From assembly GCF_000306785.1 (NCBI RefSeq), contig NC_017955.1:3968001-4032000 (forward strand): 64,000 nucleotides of DNA, written 5' to 3'. Of the stretch, positions 33,297-40,781 are shown piece after piece. Made by a program: the position numbers and the translations under genes. Under the pieces are notes generated by a model. That model did no database searches. It was not told the origin of the DNA and saw only the letters and a list, made by a program, of their open reading frames with translations. Each line of letters opens with the position of its first letter. Position 1 is the stretch's first letter. The DNA is from Modestobacter italicus. Lineage in GTDB: Bacteria; Actinomycetota; Actinomycetes; Mycobacteriales; Geodermatophilaceae.

Positions 33297-34514
33297 GTGC
33301 GCATCCGCTCGGTGTCGGTCGTCGACGTCGCCCGCCGCGCCACCGTCGGCGACCAGGTGGTCGAGTGGGACGGCGACCGGATCACCTCCGTCGGCCCGGA
33401 CGACGGGACCCCGCCGGCCGCCGGGGACGTCGACGGCCGCGGGCTGTTCGCCCTCCCCGGGCTGATCGACTGCCACGTGCACGTGACCTCCCTGTCGGCC
33501 GACGAGTGGGCCGACTCCGGGCACCGGGCCAGCTACGTGGCCGCGCACGCGGTGCGCGCCCTCGGCGCGACCGTGCGCCGCGGCTTCACCACCGTGCGGG
33601 ACGCCGGCGGCGCGGACGCCGGGCTCACCCGGGCGCTGGACGAGGGGGTGCTCACCGGCCCGCGGCTGCACACCTGCGGCAAGGCGCTGTCGCAGACCAG
33701 CGGGCACGCCGACCTGCGCCCGCGCGGCCGCGAGCTGTGGGACCCGCACCCCGACGTCCCCGGGATCGGCCGGGTCGTCGACGGCCCCGACGCCGTCCGG
33801 CTGGCGGTGCGCGAGCAGGTCCGGCGGGGGGCGACGTTCGTCAAACTGATGCTCTCCGGCGGGATCACCAGCCCGACCGACCGGCTCGACGGCGTGCAGT
33901 TCTCCGACGCGGAGGTCACCGCCGCGGTGGAGGAGGCCGACCGGCTCGGCGTCTACTGCGCCGGGCACGCCTACACCGGCGCCGCGGTGTCCCGGGCGGT
34001 CGCGCTCGGCGTCCGCACGATCGAGCACGGCAACCTGATCGGCCCGGCCGACGCGGAGCGGATGGCCGCCGCGGGCGCCTTCCTGGTGCCGACGCTGAGC
34101 GCCTACGCGGTGCTCGCCGAGCGGGGCGAGGAGTACGGCCTGCCCGCCGACCGGCTGGGCAAGCTGGCCGAGGTCGTGGACCGCGGTGCCGACGCGGTGC
34201 GCGCGGCCGAGGCGGCCGGCGTCCGGATCGCGCTGGGCACCGACCTGCTCGGGCCGATGGCCGACCAGCAGAACCGGGAGTTCGCGCTGCGCGCGGCGGT
34301 GCAGACCAGCTGGGAGGTGCTGGAGAGCGCGACGCTCACCGGCGCCGAGCTGCTCGGCGAGGCCGGCCGGCTCGGCGTGCTCGCCCCCGGGGCGGCCGCC
34401 GACCTGGTGTTGGGCCGCGCGGACCCCGGCGCGGACGTCCGGGTGCTCGCCGACCCGGAGCAGGCGCTGGCGCTCGTCGTCTCCCGGGGGCGGGTCGTGC
34501 GGGACGACCGCTGA
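33297..34514 (+). CDS. Prolidase/imidazolonepropionase-like metal-dependent amidohydrolase
   Basis: This 405-residue protein has a GTG start, with GGAG of the preceding gene's 3' end as ribosome-binding site. It is an amidohydrolase-superfamily TIM barrel with metal ligands in GLIDCHVHVTS, a candidate carboxylated Lys in FVKLMLSGGI, His in CAGHAYTGAA and IEHGNLIG, and Asp in LGTDLLGP. The end, GRLGVLAPGAAADLVLG, is the usual composite beta-domain strand. The arrangement matches the Xaa-Pro/Xaa-Arg dipeptidase clade of amidohydrolases. It is an operon partner of the M14-like enzyme and completes the peptide-processing set. Confidence 0.87.
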   Translation: MRIRSVSVVDVARRATVGDQVVEWDGDRITSVGPDDGTPPAAGDVDGRGLFALPGLIDCHVHVTSLSADEWADSGHRASYVAAHAVRALGATVRRGFTTVRDAGGADAGLTRALDEGVLTGPRLHTCGKALSQTSGHADLRPRGRELWDPHPDVPGIGRVVDGPDAVRLAVREQVRRGATFVKLMLSGGITSPTDRLDGVQFSDAEVTAAVEEADRLGVYCAGHAYTGAAVSRAVALGVRTIEHGNLIGPADAERMAAAGAFLVPTLSAYAVLAERGEEYGLPADRLGKLAEVVDRGADAVRAAEAAGVRIALGTDLLGPMADQQNREFALRAAVQTSWEVLESATLTGAELLGEAGRLGVLAPGAAADLVLGRADPGADVRVLADPEQALALVVSRGRVVRDDR

Positions 34515-34547
34515 CCCCCGGGCGGTCGGATGCCGCACCCGGGGTCA
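34512..34547 (+). terminator. Hairpin at end of amidohydrolase gene
   Basis: An inverted repeat TGACCCC(C)GGG / CCCGGGGTCA begins in the stop codon of the amidohydrolase gene and folds into a ten-pair stem with one bulge. It probably ends the M14-amidohydrolase transcript. Confidence 0.55.
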
Positions 34548-34619
34548 GGGGGTGGGGCAGCGCCGAGCGTGGCACTCCCCCCTGACAGTTCCCTGGGCGC
34601 CGGGGACCAGACTCGGCGC

Positions 34620-34826
34620 ATGAGCGGTGACCGCGGGACCGACGCCGTCCTCTGCTCGGCGAAGGGCTGCCGCGCACCCGCGCGCTGGGCGCTGGTCTGG
34701 AACAACCCGAAGCTGCACACCCCGGACCGGGAGAAGGTCTGGACGGCGTGCGACGAGCACCGCGAGCAGCTCGCGCACCACCTCGCGGTCCGCTCCTTCC
34801 TGCGCCGGGTCGACCCGCTGGCCTGA
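34620..34826 (+). CDS. Small conserved actinobacterial Cys/His protein (68 residues)
   Basis: The 68-residue product contains CSAKGCRAPARWALVWNNP and WTACDEHREQLAHHL. The arrangement of two cysteines, a third Cys and following His residues suggests a small zinc site. I recognise this as a conserved actinobacterial family of unknown function from memory of similar short proteins. The ATG at 34620 gives the family-like N-terminus directly before the first Cys. It stands between a terminator-like hairpin and the response-regulator fusion gene (129-base gap), so it probably has its own promoter. Confidence 0.7.
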   Translation: MSGDRGTDAVLCSAKGCRAPARWALVWNNPKLHTPDREKVWTACDEHREQLAHHLAVRSFLRRVDPLA

Positions 34827-34955
34827 GCACGCGGTGTTCACCCTGGGCACAGGGCGGGGGCTACCGCTGCCCCGCCGCAGCGGGTTGGATGGGAGGTGCC
34901 GACGGGGGCCGCCCGCGGGGGCGGCACACCTCGACGGCCCCGATCCGGAGGTGCT

Positions 34956-36620
34956 GTGCCCGCTCGACCCGTCCTGCTCACCGTCGACGACGACCGCGCG
35001 GTCAGCCGCGCGGTCGCCCGTGACCTCCGCCGCCGCTACGGCGACCGCTACCGGGTGGTGCGTGCCGAGAGCGGCGCCGACGCGCTCGCCGCGCTGCGCG
35101 AGCTGACCGCCCGCGGCGAGACCACCGCCCTGCTGCTCGCCGACCACCGGATGCCCGGGATGACCGGGGTGGAGTTCCTCGAGCAGGCGATGGACCTCAC
35201 GCCCACCGCCAAGCGGGTGCTGCTCACCGCCTACGCCGACACCGACGCCGCGATCCGCGCGATCAACGACGTCGACCTCGACCACTACCTGCTCAAGCCC
35301 TGGGACCCGCCGGAGGAGCTGCTCTACCCGGTGCTCGACGAGCTGCTCGAGGCCTGGACGCGGACCGCCCGGGCCCCGTTCGACGGGCTCACCCTGCTCG
35401 GGCACCAGTGGTCGCCGGAGACCCAGGAGCTCAAGGAGTTCCTGGCCCGCAACCAGGTCCCCTACCGGCACCTGCAGGGCGAGGACGGCGCCGCCATCCG
35501 CACGGCCGCCGAGCTCACCGATGACGCCCTGCTGCCGGCCACCGTGTTCCCCGACGGCACGGTGCTCAGCCGGCCGTCGCTGCAGGCGGTCGCGCAGAAG
35601 TGCGGGCTGGCCACCACCGCCGGCAGCCCCTTCTACGACGTCGTGGTCGTCGGCGCGGGGCCGGCCGGGCTCGGGTCGGCGGTCTACGCGGCCAGCGAGG
35701 GGCTGCGCACGCTGCTCGTCGAGCGCACCGCCACCGGCGGGCAGGCCGGGCAGAGCAGCCGGATCGAGAACTACCTGGGCTTCCCCAACGGCGTCTCCGG
35801 CGCCGAGCTGGCGCAGCGGGCCCGTGACCAGGCGGTGCGCTTCGGCGTCGAGGTGCTCACCGCCAGCGAGGTCACCGCGATCACGCCCAACGGCGACGGC
35901 CGGGCGCTCAGCTTCGCCGACGGCAGCCAGGTCACCGCGCACGCCGTCGTCCTGGCCACCGGTGTCTCCTGGACCCGGCTGCCCGCCGAGGGCGCGGACA
36001 CCTTCGCCGGCCGCGGGGTCTACTACGGCGCGGCCGCCCACGAGGCGGCCGACTGCCGGGGCCAGGAGGTCTACGTCATCGGTGCGGCCAACTCCGCCGG
36101 CCAGGCCGCGCTGCACTTCGCCAAGTTCGCCAGCCGGGTGGTCATGCTGTGCCGCGGCACCGACATCCGGAACAGCATGTCCGACTACCTGGTCGCCCGG
36201 ATCGAGGCCAACTCCGCCATCGACGTGCTCACCTGCACGCAGGTCGTGGCCGTCGAGGGCACCGACCACGTCGAGCGGCTGGTGCTGGCCAACGGCGCGA
36301 CCGGGCAGACCCAGACCGTGCCGGCGTCCCGGCTGTTCGTCTTCATCGGCGCCCAGCCCCCGACCGAGTGGCTGGGCGACGCCTTCGCCCGCGACTCGCG
36401 CGGCTTCCTGCAGACCGGCCCGGCGCTGCTGGACGAGGCCGGCCGGCCGCCGGCGGACTGGCCGCTGTCCCGGGCGCCGTACCACCTGGAGTGCTCGGTG
36501 CCGGGGGTCTTCGTCGCCGGCGACGTGCGGGCCGAGTCGGTCAAGCGCGTCGCCTCGGCCGTCGGCGAGGGCGCCATGGCCGTCACGCTCGTGCACCGCT
36601 ACCTGGAGGCCATCGGATGA
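34956..36620 (+). CDS. Fused response regulator / thioredoxin-reductase-like flavoprotein
   Basis: This is a 554-residue fusion. Residues 1-125 are a receiver domain: VLLTVDDDRAVSRA acidic pocket, phosphoacceptor Asp63 in LLLADHRMPGM, Thr in LLTAYAD and Lys in YLLKPWDPPEE. Residues ~140-220 look thioredoxin/glutaredoxin-like without a CxxC. From ~225 a pyridine-nucleotide flavoprotein follows: FYDVVVVGAGPAGLGSAVYAA (FAD), GGQAGQSSRIENYLGFP, VYVIGAANSAGQAALHFA (NADPH) and FVAGDVRAESVKRVASAVGEG. The redox-active CxxC expected in thioredoxin reductase is missing (YYGAAAHEAADC instead). A GGAGG site supports the GTG at 34956. It overlaps the kinase gene by four bases, so it is presumably phosphorylated by that kinase. 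Confidence 0.88.
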   Translation: MPARPVLLTVDDDRAVSRAVARDLRRRYGDRYRVVRAESGADALAALRELTARGETTALLLADHRMPGMTGVEFLEQAMDLTPTAKRVLLTAYADTDAAIRAINDVDLDHYLLKPWDPPEELLYPVLDELLEAWTRTARAPFDGLTLLGHQWSPETQELKEFLARNQVPYRHLQGEDGAAIRTAAELTDDALLPATVFPDGTVLSRPSLQAVAQKCGLATTAGSPFYDVVVVGAGPAGLGSAVYAASEGLRTLLVERTATGGQAGQSSRIENYLGFPNGVSGAELAQRARDQAVRFGVEVLTASEVTAITPNGDGRALSFADGSQVTAHAVVLATGVSWTRLPAEGADTFAGRGVYYGAAAHEAADCRGQEVYVIGAANSAGQAALHFAKFASRVVMLCRGTDIRNSMSDYLVARIEANSAIDVLTCTQVVAVEGTDHVERLVLANGATGQTQTVPASRLFVFIGAQPPTEWLGDAFARDSRGFLQTGPALLDEAGRPPADWPLSRAPYHLECSVPGVFVAGDVRAESVKRVASAVGEGAMAVTLVHRYLEAIG

Positions 36621-38047
36621 CCGCGACCACCCCGCAGATCGGCCTCGACGAGCTGCGCACCCTCTTCCTGTTCGAGTCGCTCCGCGACGAGGACCTGCAG
36701 TGGATCGCCGACCGCGCGGAGGTCCGGGTGTTCGACGGCGACGCCGTCGTCTTCGCCCAGGGCGAGCCGGCCGAGGGGCTGTACGTGCTGCTGGACGGCG
36801 GGCTGCGGCTGACCAAGCACGCCGACGGCGAGGACGTCGCGATCAACGAGACCACCCACCGCGGCGCGTACTCCGGCGCCGTGCGGGCCTACGCCTCCGG
36901 CCATCCCGAGGACTACCAGACCACGCTGGCCACCACCCGGCCCAGCCGGTTCCTGCGGCTGTCCGCCGAGCACTTCGCCCAGCTGGTCACCCAGCAGTGC
37001 CCGATGGCGGTGCACCTGCTCGACGGGCTGTACGAGGGCGTGCGGGCCACCGAGTCGGCAATGCGCCAGCGCGAGCACCTGGTGCAGCTCGGGCACCTGT
37101 CGGCCAACCTCGCGCACGAGCTGAACAACCCGGCGGCCGCCGCGGTCCGGGCCACCGAGCAGCTGCGCGGCCGGATGAGCGCGATGCGGCACAAGCTGGG
37201 CCTGCTCGCCGACGGCGGCCTGTCCCCCGACCTGGTCTCCCGGCTGATGAAGACCCAGGAGGTCGCCGTCGAGCGGGCGGCCAAGCCGCGGCCGGACCTC
37301 ACCGCACTGGAGGAGAGCGACCTGGAGGACGCGATCGCCGAGCGCCTGGAGGAGGTCGGCGTCGAGAACGCCTACGACCTGGCCCCGGTGTTCGCCACCG
37401 CCGGGATGGACGCGCACTGGGTCGACGACGTCGTCGAGCAGGTCGACTCCGGCCTGGAGTGGAGCGCCGCCTTCGGCTGGCTGCGCTACACGCTGGAGAC
37501 CGAGACGCTGATGACCGAGATCGAGGAGGCGGCCACCCGCATCTCCTCGCTGGTCGGCGCGGTGAAGCAGTACTCGCACATGGACCAGGCCCAGCACCAG
37601 GACCTCGACGTCAAGCCCGGCATCGAGAGCACGCTGGTGATGCTGGCCCGCAAGCTCTCCGGCATCGAGGTGCACCGCGACTACGCCGCCGCGCTGCCCG
37701 CCGTCCCCGGCTACCCGGCGGAGCTGAACCAGGTGTGGACCAACCTGATCGACAACGCCGCCGACGCGATGGGCGGCAGCGGGGTGCTGACCCTGCGCAC
37801 CCGCGCCGACGCCGACGCGGTGTTCGTCGAGATCACCGACGACGGCCCGGGCGTGCCCGAGGAGGTGCGGGCGACGCTGTTCGACGCGTTCGTCACCACC
37901 AAGGCGACCGGCGAGGGCAGCGGGTTGGGCCTGGAGAACGCCCGGCGGATCGTCGAGCGGCGGCACGGCGGCTCGCTCAGCTACTCGACCGGGCCGGAGG
38001 GGACGACCTTCTGCGTGCGGCTGCCGCTGCACCGGCAGCGGGGGTGA
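36617..38047 (+). CDS. Histidine kinase with N-terminal cNMP-binding domain
   Basis: This 476-residue cytoplasmic kinase has a CRP-like cyclic-nucleotide-binding fold at residues ~10-130 (FAQGEPAEGLYVLLDGGLRL). The dimerisation helix follows with the phosphoacceptor His167 in LGHLSANLAHELNNP. The HATPase domain carries N-box WTNLIDNAADAMGG, G1 EITDDGPGVPEE and G2 GEGSGLGLENARRIV. No membrane segment is present. Its ATG lies in the stop of the response-regulator/flavoprotein gene, making a clear cognate pair. The stop in turn overlaps the start of the UBP zinc-finger gene (GTGA), so all three form one operon. The signal could be a cyclic nucleotide or redox state. Confidence 0.9.
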   Translation: MTATTPQIGLDELRTLFLFESLRDEDLQWIADRAEVRVFDGDAVVFAQGEPAEGLYVLLDGGLRLTKHADGEDVAINETTHRGAYSGAVRAYASGHPEDYQTTLATTRPSRFLRLSAEHFAQLVTQQCPMAVHLLDGLYEGVRATESAMRQREHLVQLGHLSANLAHELNNPAAAAVRATEQLRGRMSAMRHKLGLLADGGLSPDLVSRLMKTQEVAVERAAKPRPDLTALEESDLEDAIAERLEEVGVENAYDLAPVFATAGMDAHWVDDVVEQVDSGLEWSAAFGWLRYTLETETLMTEIEEAATRISSLVGAVKQYSHMDQAQHQDLDVKPGIESTLVMLARKLSGIEVHRDYAAALPAVPGYPAELNQVWTNLIDNAADAMGGSGVLTLRTRADADAVFVEITDDGPGVPEEVRATLFDAFVTTKATGEGSGLGLENARRIVERRHGGSLSYSTGPEGTTFCVRLPLHRQRG

Positions 38048-38333
38048 GCTCCTGGCAGGTGCAGGACGGCGCGACCTGCCCGCACGCCGCCGACGCCCGC
38101 CGTCCCCCGGCCCGGCGCAGGCCTGCCCGGACTGCCTGCGGATCGGCGGGCAGTGGCTGCACCTGCGCCGCTGCCTGACCTGCGACCACGTCGGCTGCTG
38201 CGACTCCTCGCCGCACCGGCACGCCACCGCGCACGCCGCGGCGACCGGCCACCCGGTGCTCGCCTCCGCCGAGCCCGGCGAGCACTGGGCCTGGTGCCAC
38301 CCCGACCAGGCCCTCCTCCTCCCCGCCCCCTGA
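38044..38333 (+). pseudogene. UBP-type zinc-finger protein gene with one-base frameshift
   Basis: The frame starts with a GTG overlapping the kinase stop and reads DGATCPHAADARRPP. After the C-run at 38104-38108 the expected continuation ACPDCLRIGGQWLHLRRC, then DHVGCCDSSPHRHATAHAA and WAWCHPDQ, lies in a different frame ending at a TGA at 38333. Adding one C to the five-C run restores a 96-residue protein with the full Cys/His pattern of a UBP-type zinc finger. In actinobacteria such small proteins often accompany the kinase/flavoprotein pair seen here. A homopolymer indel is the classic sequencing error, so the gene may be intact in the organism. Confidence 0.7.
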
Positions 38334-38337
38334 CCGC

Positions 38338-38419
38338 TTTCGGCGCCGAAACCCGCAGAGGTTTCGGCGCCGAAACCGGGCTTTCGGTGCGGAAAGCCCC
38401 GGACTTTCGGTACGGAAAG
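38338..38419. repeat. Four tandem TTTCGG/GAAA palindromes in convergent gap
   Basis: Within 82 bases lie four related dyads. TTTCGGCGCCGAAA occurs at 38338-38351 and, within an 18-bp perfect palindrome, at 38360-38377. CTTTCGGTGCGGAAAG is at 38381-38396 and CTTTCGGTACGGAAAG at 38404-38419. They fill the space between the convergent zinc-finger and racemase genes. A bidirectional terminator is the simplest reading; a clustered protein-binding site is possible. Confidence 0.65.
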
Positions 38420-38423
38420 CCCG

Positions 38424-39695
38424 TCAGCTGCGCACATAGGGGATGGTCTGGGGGCCCTCGGGGAGGACGCAGACGCGGGCGTCGGGGCCGACCTTCGCGA
38501 CGGCCTCGGCGACGGTGGCCGCGATGTCCGCGGTCTGCTCGAGGTGGGCCTCGGCGAGCTGGGCGTCGGTGAGGTGGTCGGTGTGCATGACCACCCGGTG
38601 CGCGGACTGGATCCGGGCCTGGATCTGCACCTGCCACTGGTCGGGCACGGTCTGCTCGCGGGCGCCGATCAGCTCCAGCAGCGCCTCCGGCGAGGCGGCG
38701 GAGGTCAGCACCTCGCGGTAGGAGCCGTGGTCGGGGAAGCCGTCCTCGCACGCCGCGGCGCAGACGATCAGCCCGTCCGGCCGGGTCACCTGCGCGGCGG
38801 CGGACATCCCCTTCACCGACTGGTAGAGGTTCTGGTCCAGCGGGAACCCCGAGCCGGTGGTGACGACGACGTCGAAGGGGGCCTCGACCGGTGCCATCGC
38901 CACCTCCCGGGCCCGCTCGATCGCCGTCGCGTGCATCTCCAGCACGTCCCCGCCGAACGCCGCGATGACCTCCTGCCGGGTGTTCAGCACGACGTCGAAG
39001 GAGTACGTGACGTCGGTGGCCGCGGCGATCGCCCGGACGTCGTCGTGCACCGGGTTGCCCTGGGTGACGCCCCAGGTCGCGCGCTCGTCGCCGATCCGCC
39101 GGGCGTCGTGCAGCACCAGCACGGTGTCCAGCGCGGCGAGCCCGGGGGCGACCATCTTGGGGCCGCCGGAGAAGCCGGCGAAGAAGTGCGGCTCGACGAA
39201 GCCGGTGGTGATCCGGACGTCGGCGTCCACCCACTGCTCGTTCAGCCAGACCGGCACGCCGTCGCCGAAGGTGCCCACCCAGCGGTGGGTGTCGCCGGTG
39301 CGGGAGTCGTGGTTGACGATCCGCACCGAGTCGACGAGCTCGTCGCCGAACATGGCCCGCAGCTCGGCCTCGGTGTTCGCGCGGTGGGTGCCGGTGGCCA
39401 CCAGCACCACGACGTCCTCGAGCCGCACGATCCCGTCGAGCTCCTCGAGCACCGCCGGGACCATCAGCTCCCGCGGCTGGGCCCGGGTCCCGTCGCACGC
39501 CGAGATGGCCACCGTCTGACCGGGGCGCACCCGCTCCCGCAGCGGCGGACCGGAGACCGGCTCGCGCAGCGCCCGGCGCAGCTCGGCCGGCACGTCCGGG
39601 GCGGCGGCGTGCTGCACGGGCGTGATCACCGCGGCACCGTCGGGGACCTCGATCGTCAGGCCCGTCCGTCCGTAGGCCAGCTCCACCTGCTGCAC
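38424..39695 (-). CDS. larA: LarA-family (nickel-pincer) racemase
   Basis: This 423-residue protein resembles lactate racemase LarA, which uses a nickel-pincer nucleotide cofactor. Landmarks are CDGTRAQPRELMVPAVLEEL, VATGTHRANTEAE (catalytic His), the cofactor-Lys segment GFVEPHFFAGFSGGPKMV and VLHDARRIGDE with a ligand His. GSGFPLDQNLYQSVKGM is also typical. The cofactor genes larB, larC and larE are not in the window and would have to be elsewhere. Many LarA homologues racemise or epimerise other 2-hydroxy acids, so the lactate label is tentative. The GTG start follows a G-rich site. It appears to be a single-gene unit. Confidence 0.82.
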   Translation of the reverse strand: MQQVELAYGRTGLTIEVPDGAAVITPVQHAAAPDVPAELRRALREPVSGPPLRERVRPGQTVAISACDGTRAQPRELMVPAVLEELDGIVRLEDVVVLVATGTHRANTEAELRAMFGDELVDSVRIVNHDSRTGDTHRWVGTFGDGVPVWLNEQWVDADVRITTGFVEPHFFAGFSGGPKMVAPGLAALDTVLVLHDARRIGDERATWGVTQGNPVHDDVRAIAAATDVTYSFDVVLNTRQEVIAAFGGDVLEMHATAIERAREVAMAPVEAPFDVVVTTGSGFPLDQNLYQSVKGMSAAAQVTRPDGLIVCAAACEDGFPDHGSYREVLTSAASPEALLELIGAREQTVPDQWQVQIQARIQSAHRVVMHTDHLTDAQLAEAHLEQTADIAATVAEAVAKVGPDARVCVLPEGPQTIPYVRS

Positions 39696-39782
39696 GGTGT
39701 CCCCCTCGTCGTCGAGGACCCCATCAGACCACCCGGGGACCGGTCAGGCGTGCCGAGCGACCGGCCCGGGTAGCCGCCGGGC

Positions 39783-40151
39783 ATGACGGAGAGCTTCGTG
39801 GACACCCTCGGCGTGCACGGCCGGACGGCGGACGACGGGACGGCGCACCTGCAGCTCGACGCGACCGAGCAGCACCTCAACGAGGCCGGCACGGTGCACG
39901 GCGGGGTGCTGGCCACCCTGGTCGACACCGCCATGGGCCAGGCCGTGCGCAGCCTCACCGGCGAGGACGACGTCCCCGCGACCAGCCAGCTCACCGTGAC
40001 CTACCTGCGGGCGGGGAAGCCGGGCCGGCTCGCGGCAGTCGGCCGGGTCAGCAAGCAGGGCGAGCACCTCACGGTGTGCGAGGCCGACGTCGAGCAGGAG
40101 GGCCGCACCCTGGTGCACGCCGTCGCGACCTTCGCGGTCCTGCACACCTGA
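39783..40151 (+). CDS. PaaI-type hotdog thioesterase
   Basis: This 122-residue single hotdog-fold protein has the motif NEAGTVHGGVLATLVDTAMG, holding the active-site Asn/Gly/His region, and the central strand SQLTVTYLRAGKPGRL. Members hydrolyse acyl- or phenylacetyl-CoA-type thioesters as tetramers. The ATG at 39783 starts the family-typical N-terminus. It stands between divergent larA and a convergent small gene, without an operon partner, so the substrate cannot be narrowed. Confidence 0.85.
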   Translation: MTESFVDTLGVHGRTADDGTAHLQLDATEQHLNEAGTVHGGVLATLVDTAMGQAVRSLTGEDDVPATSQLTVTYLRAGKPGRLAAVGRVSKQGEHLTVCEADVEQEGRTLVHAVATFAVLHT

Positions 40152-40167
40152 GCGGCCCGGACGGGGC

Positions 40168-40623
40168 CTACGGGCGGCGGCCGGCGAGAGTGCGCGCTGC
40201 GGTGAGCGACTCGGCGTCCAGCGCGTCGGGGTCGCCGGCGGCGCGGGCCCGCACCTGCTCGTCGAGCCAGCTGACGTGCCGCTCCCAGGCGGACCGCGGC
40301 GAGACGCCCAGCGCGCGACCGATCTGCTCCCAGTCGGCACCACCGCGGAGCGCGGCGCGGATGCCCAGCTGCCGGTGCTCGTGCGCCTTGCGGGCGACGA
40401 CCTCACCCAGAGTCAGCAGTTCCAGCGCCTCCTCCACGTCCAGCGTGGTGGTGACGTCCTTGATCCGCATCCAGTGGTCGTCGTCGTCGGCTGCGTCGTT
40501 CGGCTCGTCGATCACCACGTTGTCGCGTCGGCTGAGGAAGTCCAGCCTGGTCACCGCCGTGAGGAGGGAGAACTCACGCTCCAGCACCTCGGGAGTGGTG
40601 GCCACCTCGGGCAGAGTGCTCAT
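40168..40623 (-). CDS. Small cytoplasmic protein with HTH-like C-terminal part
   Basis: The 151-residue product has an acidic N-terminal half (EREFSLLTAVTRLDFLSRRD, then NDAADDDDHWMR). From about residue 65 a helical region follows, including GADWEQIGRALGVSPRSAWERH, which reads as a helix-turn-helix recognising DNA (residues ~105-126). I do not recognise a named family; a small regulator is likely. A dyad operator-like sequence lies 22-47 bases upstream of the ATG, suggesting autoregulation. An alternative start 16 codons further upstream would lie within the dyad, so the ATG at 40623 is preferred. Confidence 0.65.
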   Translation of the reverse strand: MSTLPEVATTPEVLEREFSLLTAVTRLDFLSRRDNVVIDEPNDAADDDDHWMRIKDVTTTLDVEEALELLTLGEVVARKAHEHRQLGIRAALRGGADWEQIGRALGVSPRSAWERHVSWLDEQVRARAAGDPDALDAESLTAARTLAGRRP

Positions 40624-40644
40624 GAGGGCCAGTATCTCCGGATG

Positions 40645-40670
40645 TGTCACCGATGTAACGCATCGTGACA
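40645..40670 (-). promoter_or_regulatory. Dyad operator candidate before the small HTH gene
   Basis: The arms TGTCACCGATG and CATCGTGACA are inverted repeats with one extra C, separated by TAACG. The dyad lies 22 bases upstream of the HTH gene start. The size and spacing suit a homodimeric regulator. Confidence 0.45.
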
Positions 40671-40731
40671 TCTCTCTCGCCGCCGAGCCGGTCCTCGACA
40701 GCGCAGCGTGGCCGGTGCGGGACGACGTGCA

Positions 40732-40766
40732 AGGGGCCGGCGCCCGCGTTGCGGACACCGGCCCCT
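40732..40766 (-). terminator. Hairpin downstream of ferritin-like gene
   Basis: AGGGGCCGG pairs with CCGGCCCCT around a loop, with a short imperfect extension. It lies 16 bases past the stop of the ferritin-like gene and is the probable terminator. Confidence 0.55.
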
Positions 40767-40781
40767 CGGCTGCCGGGACCG

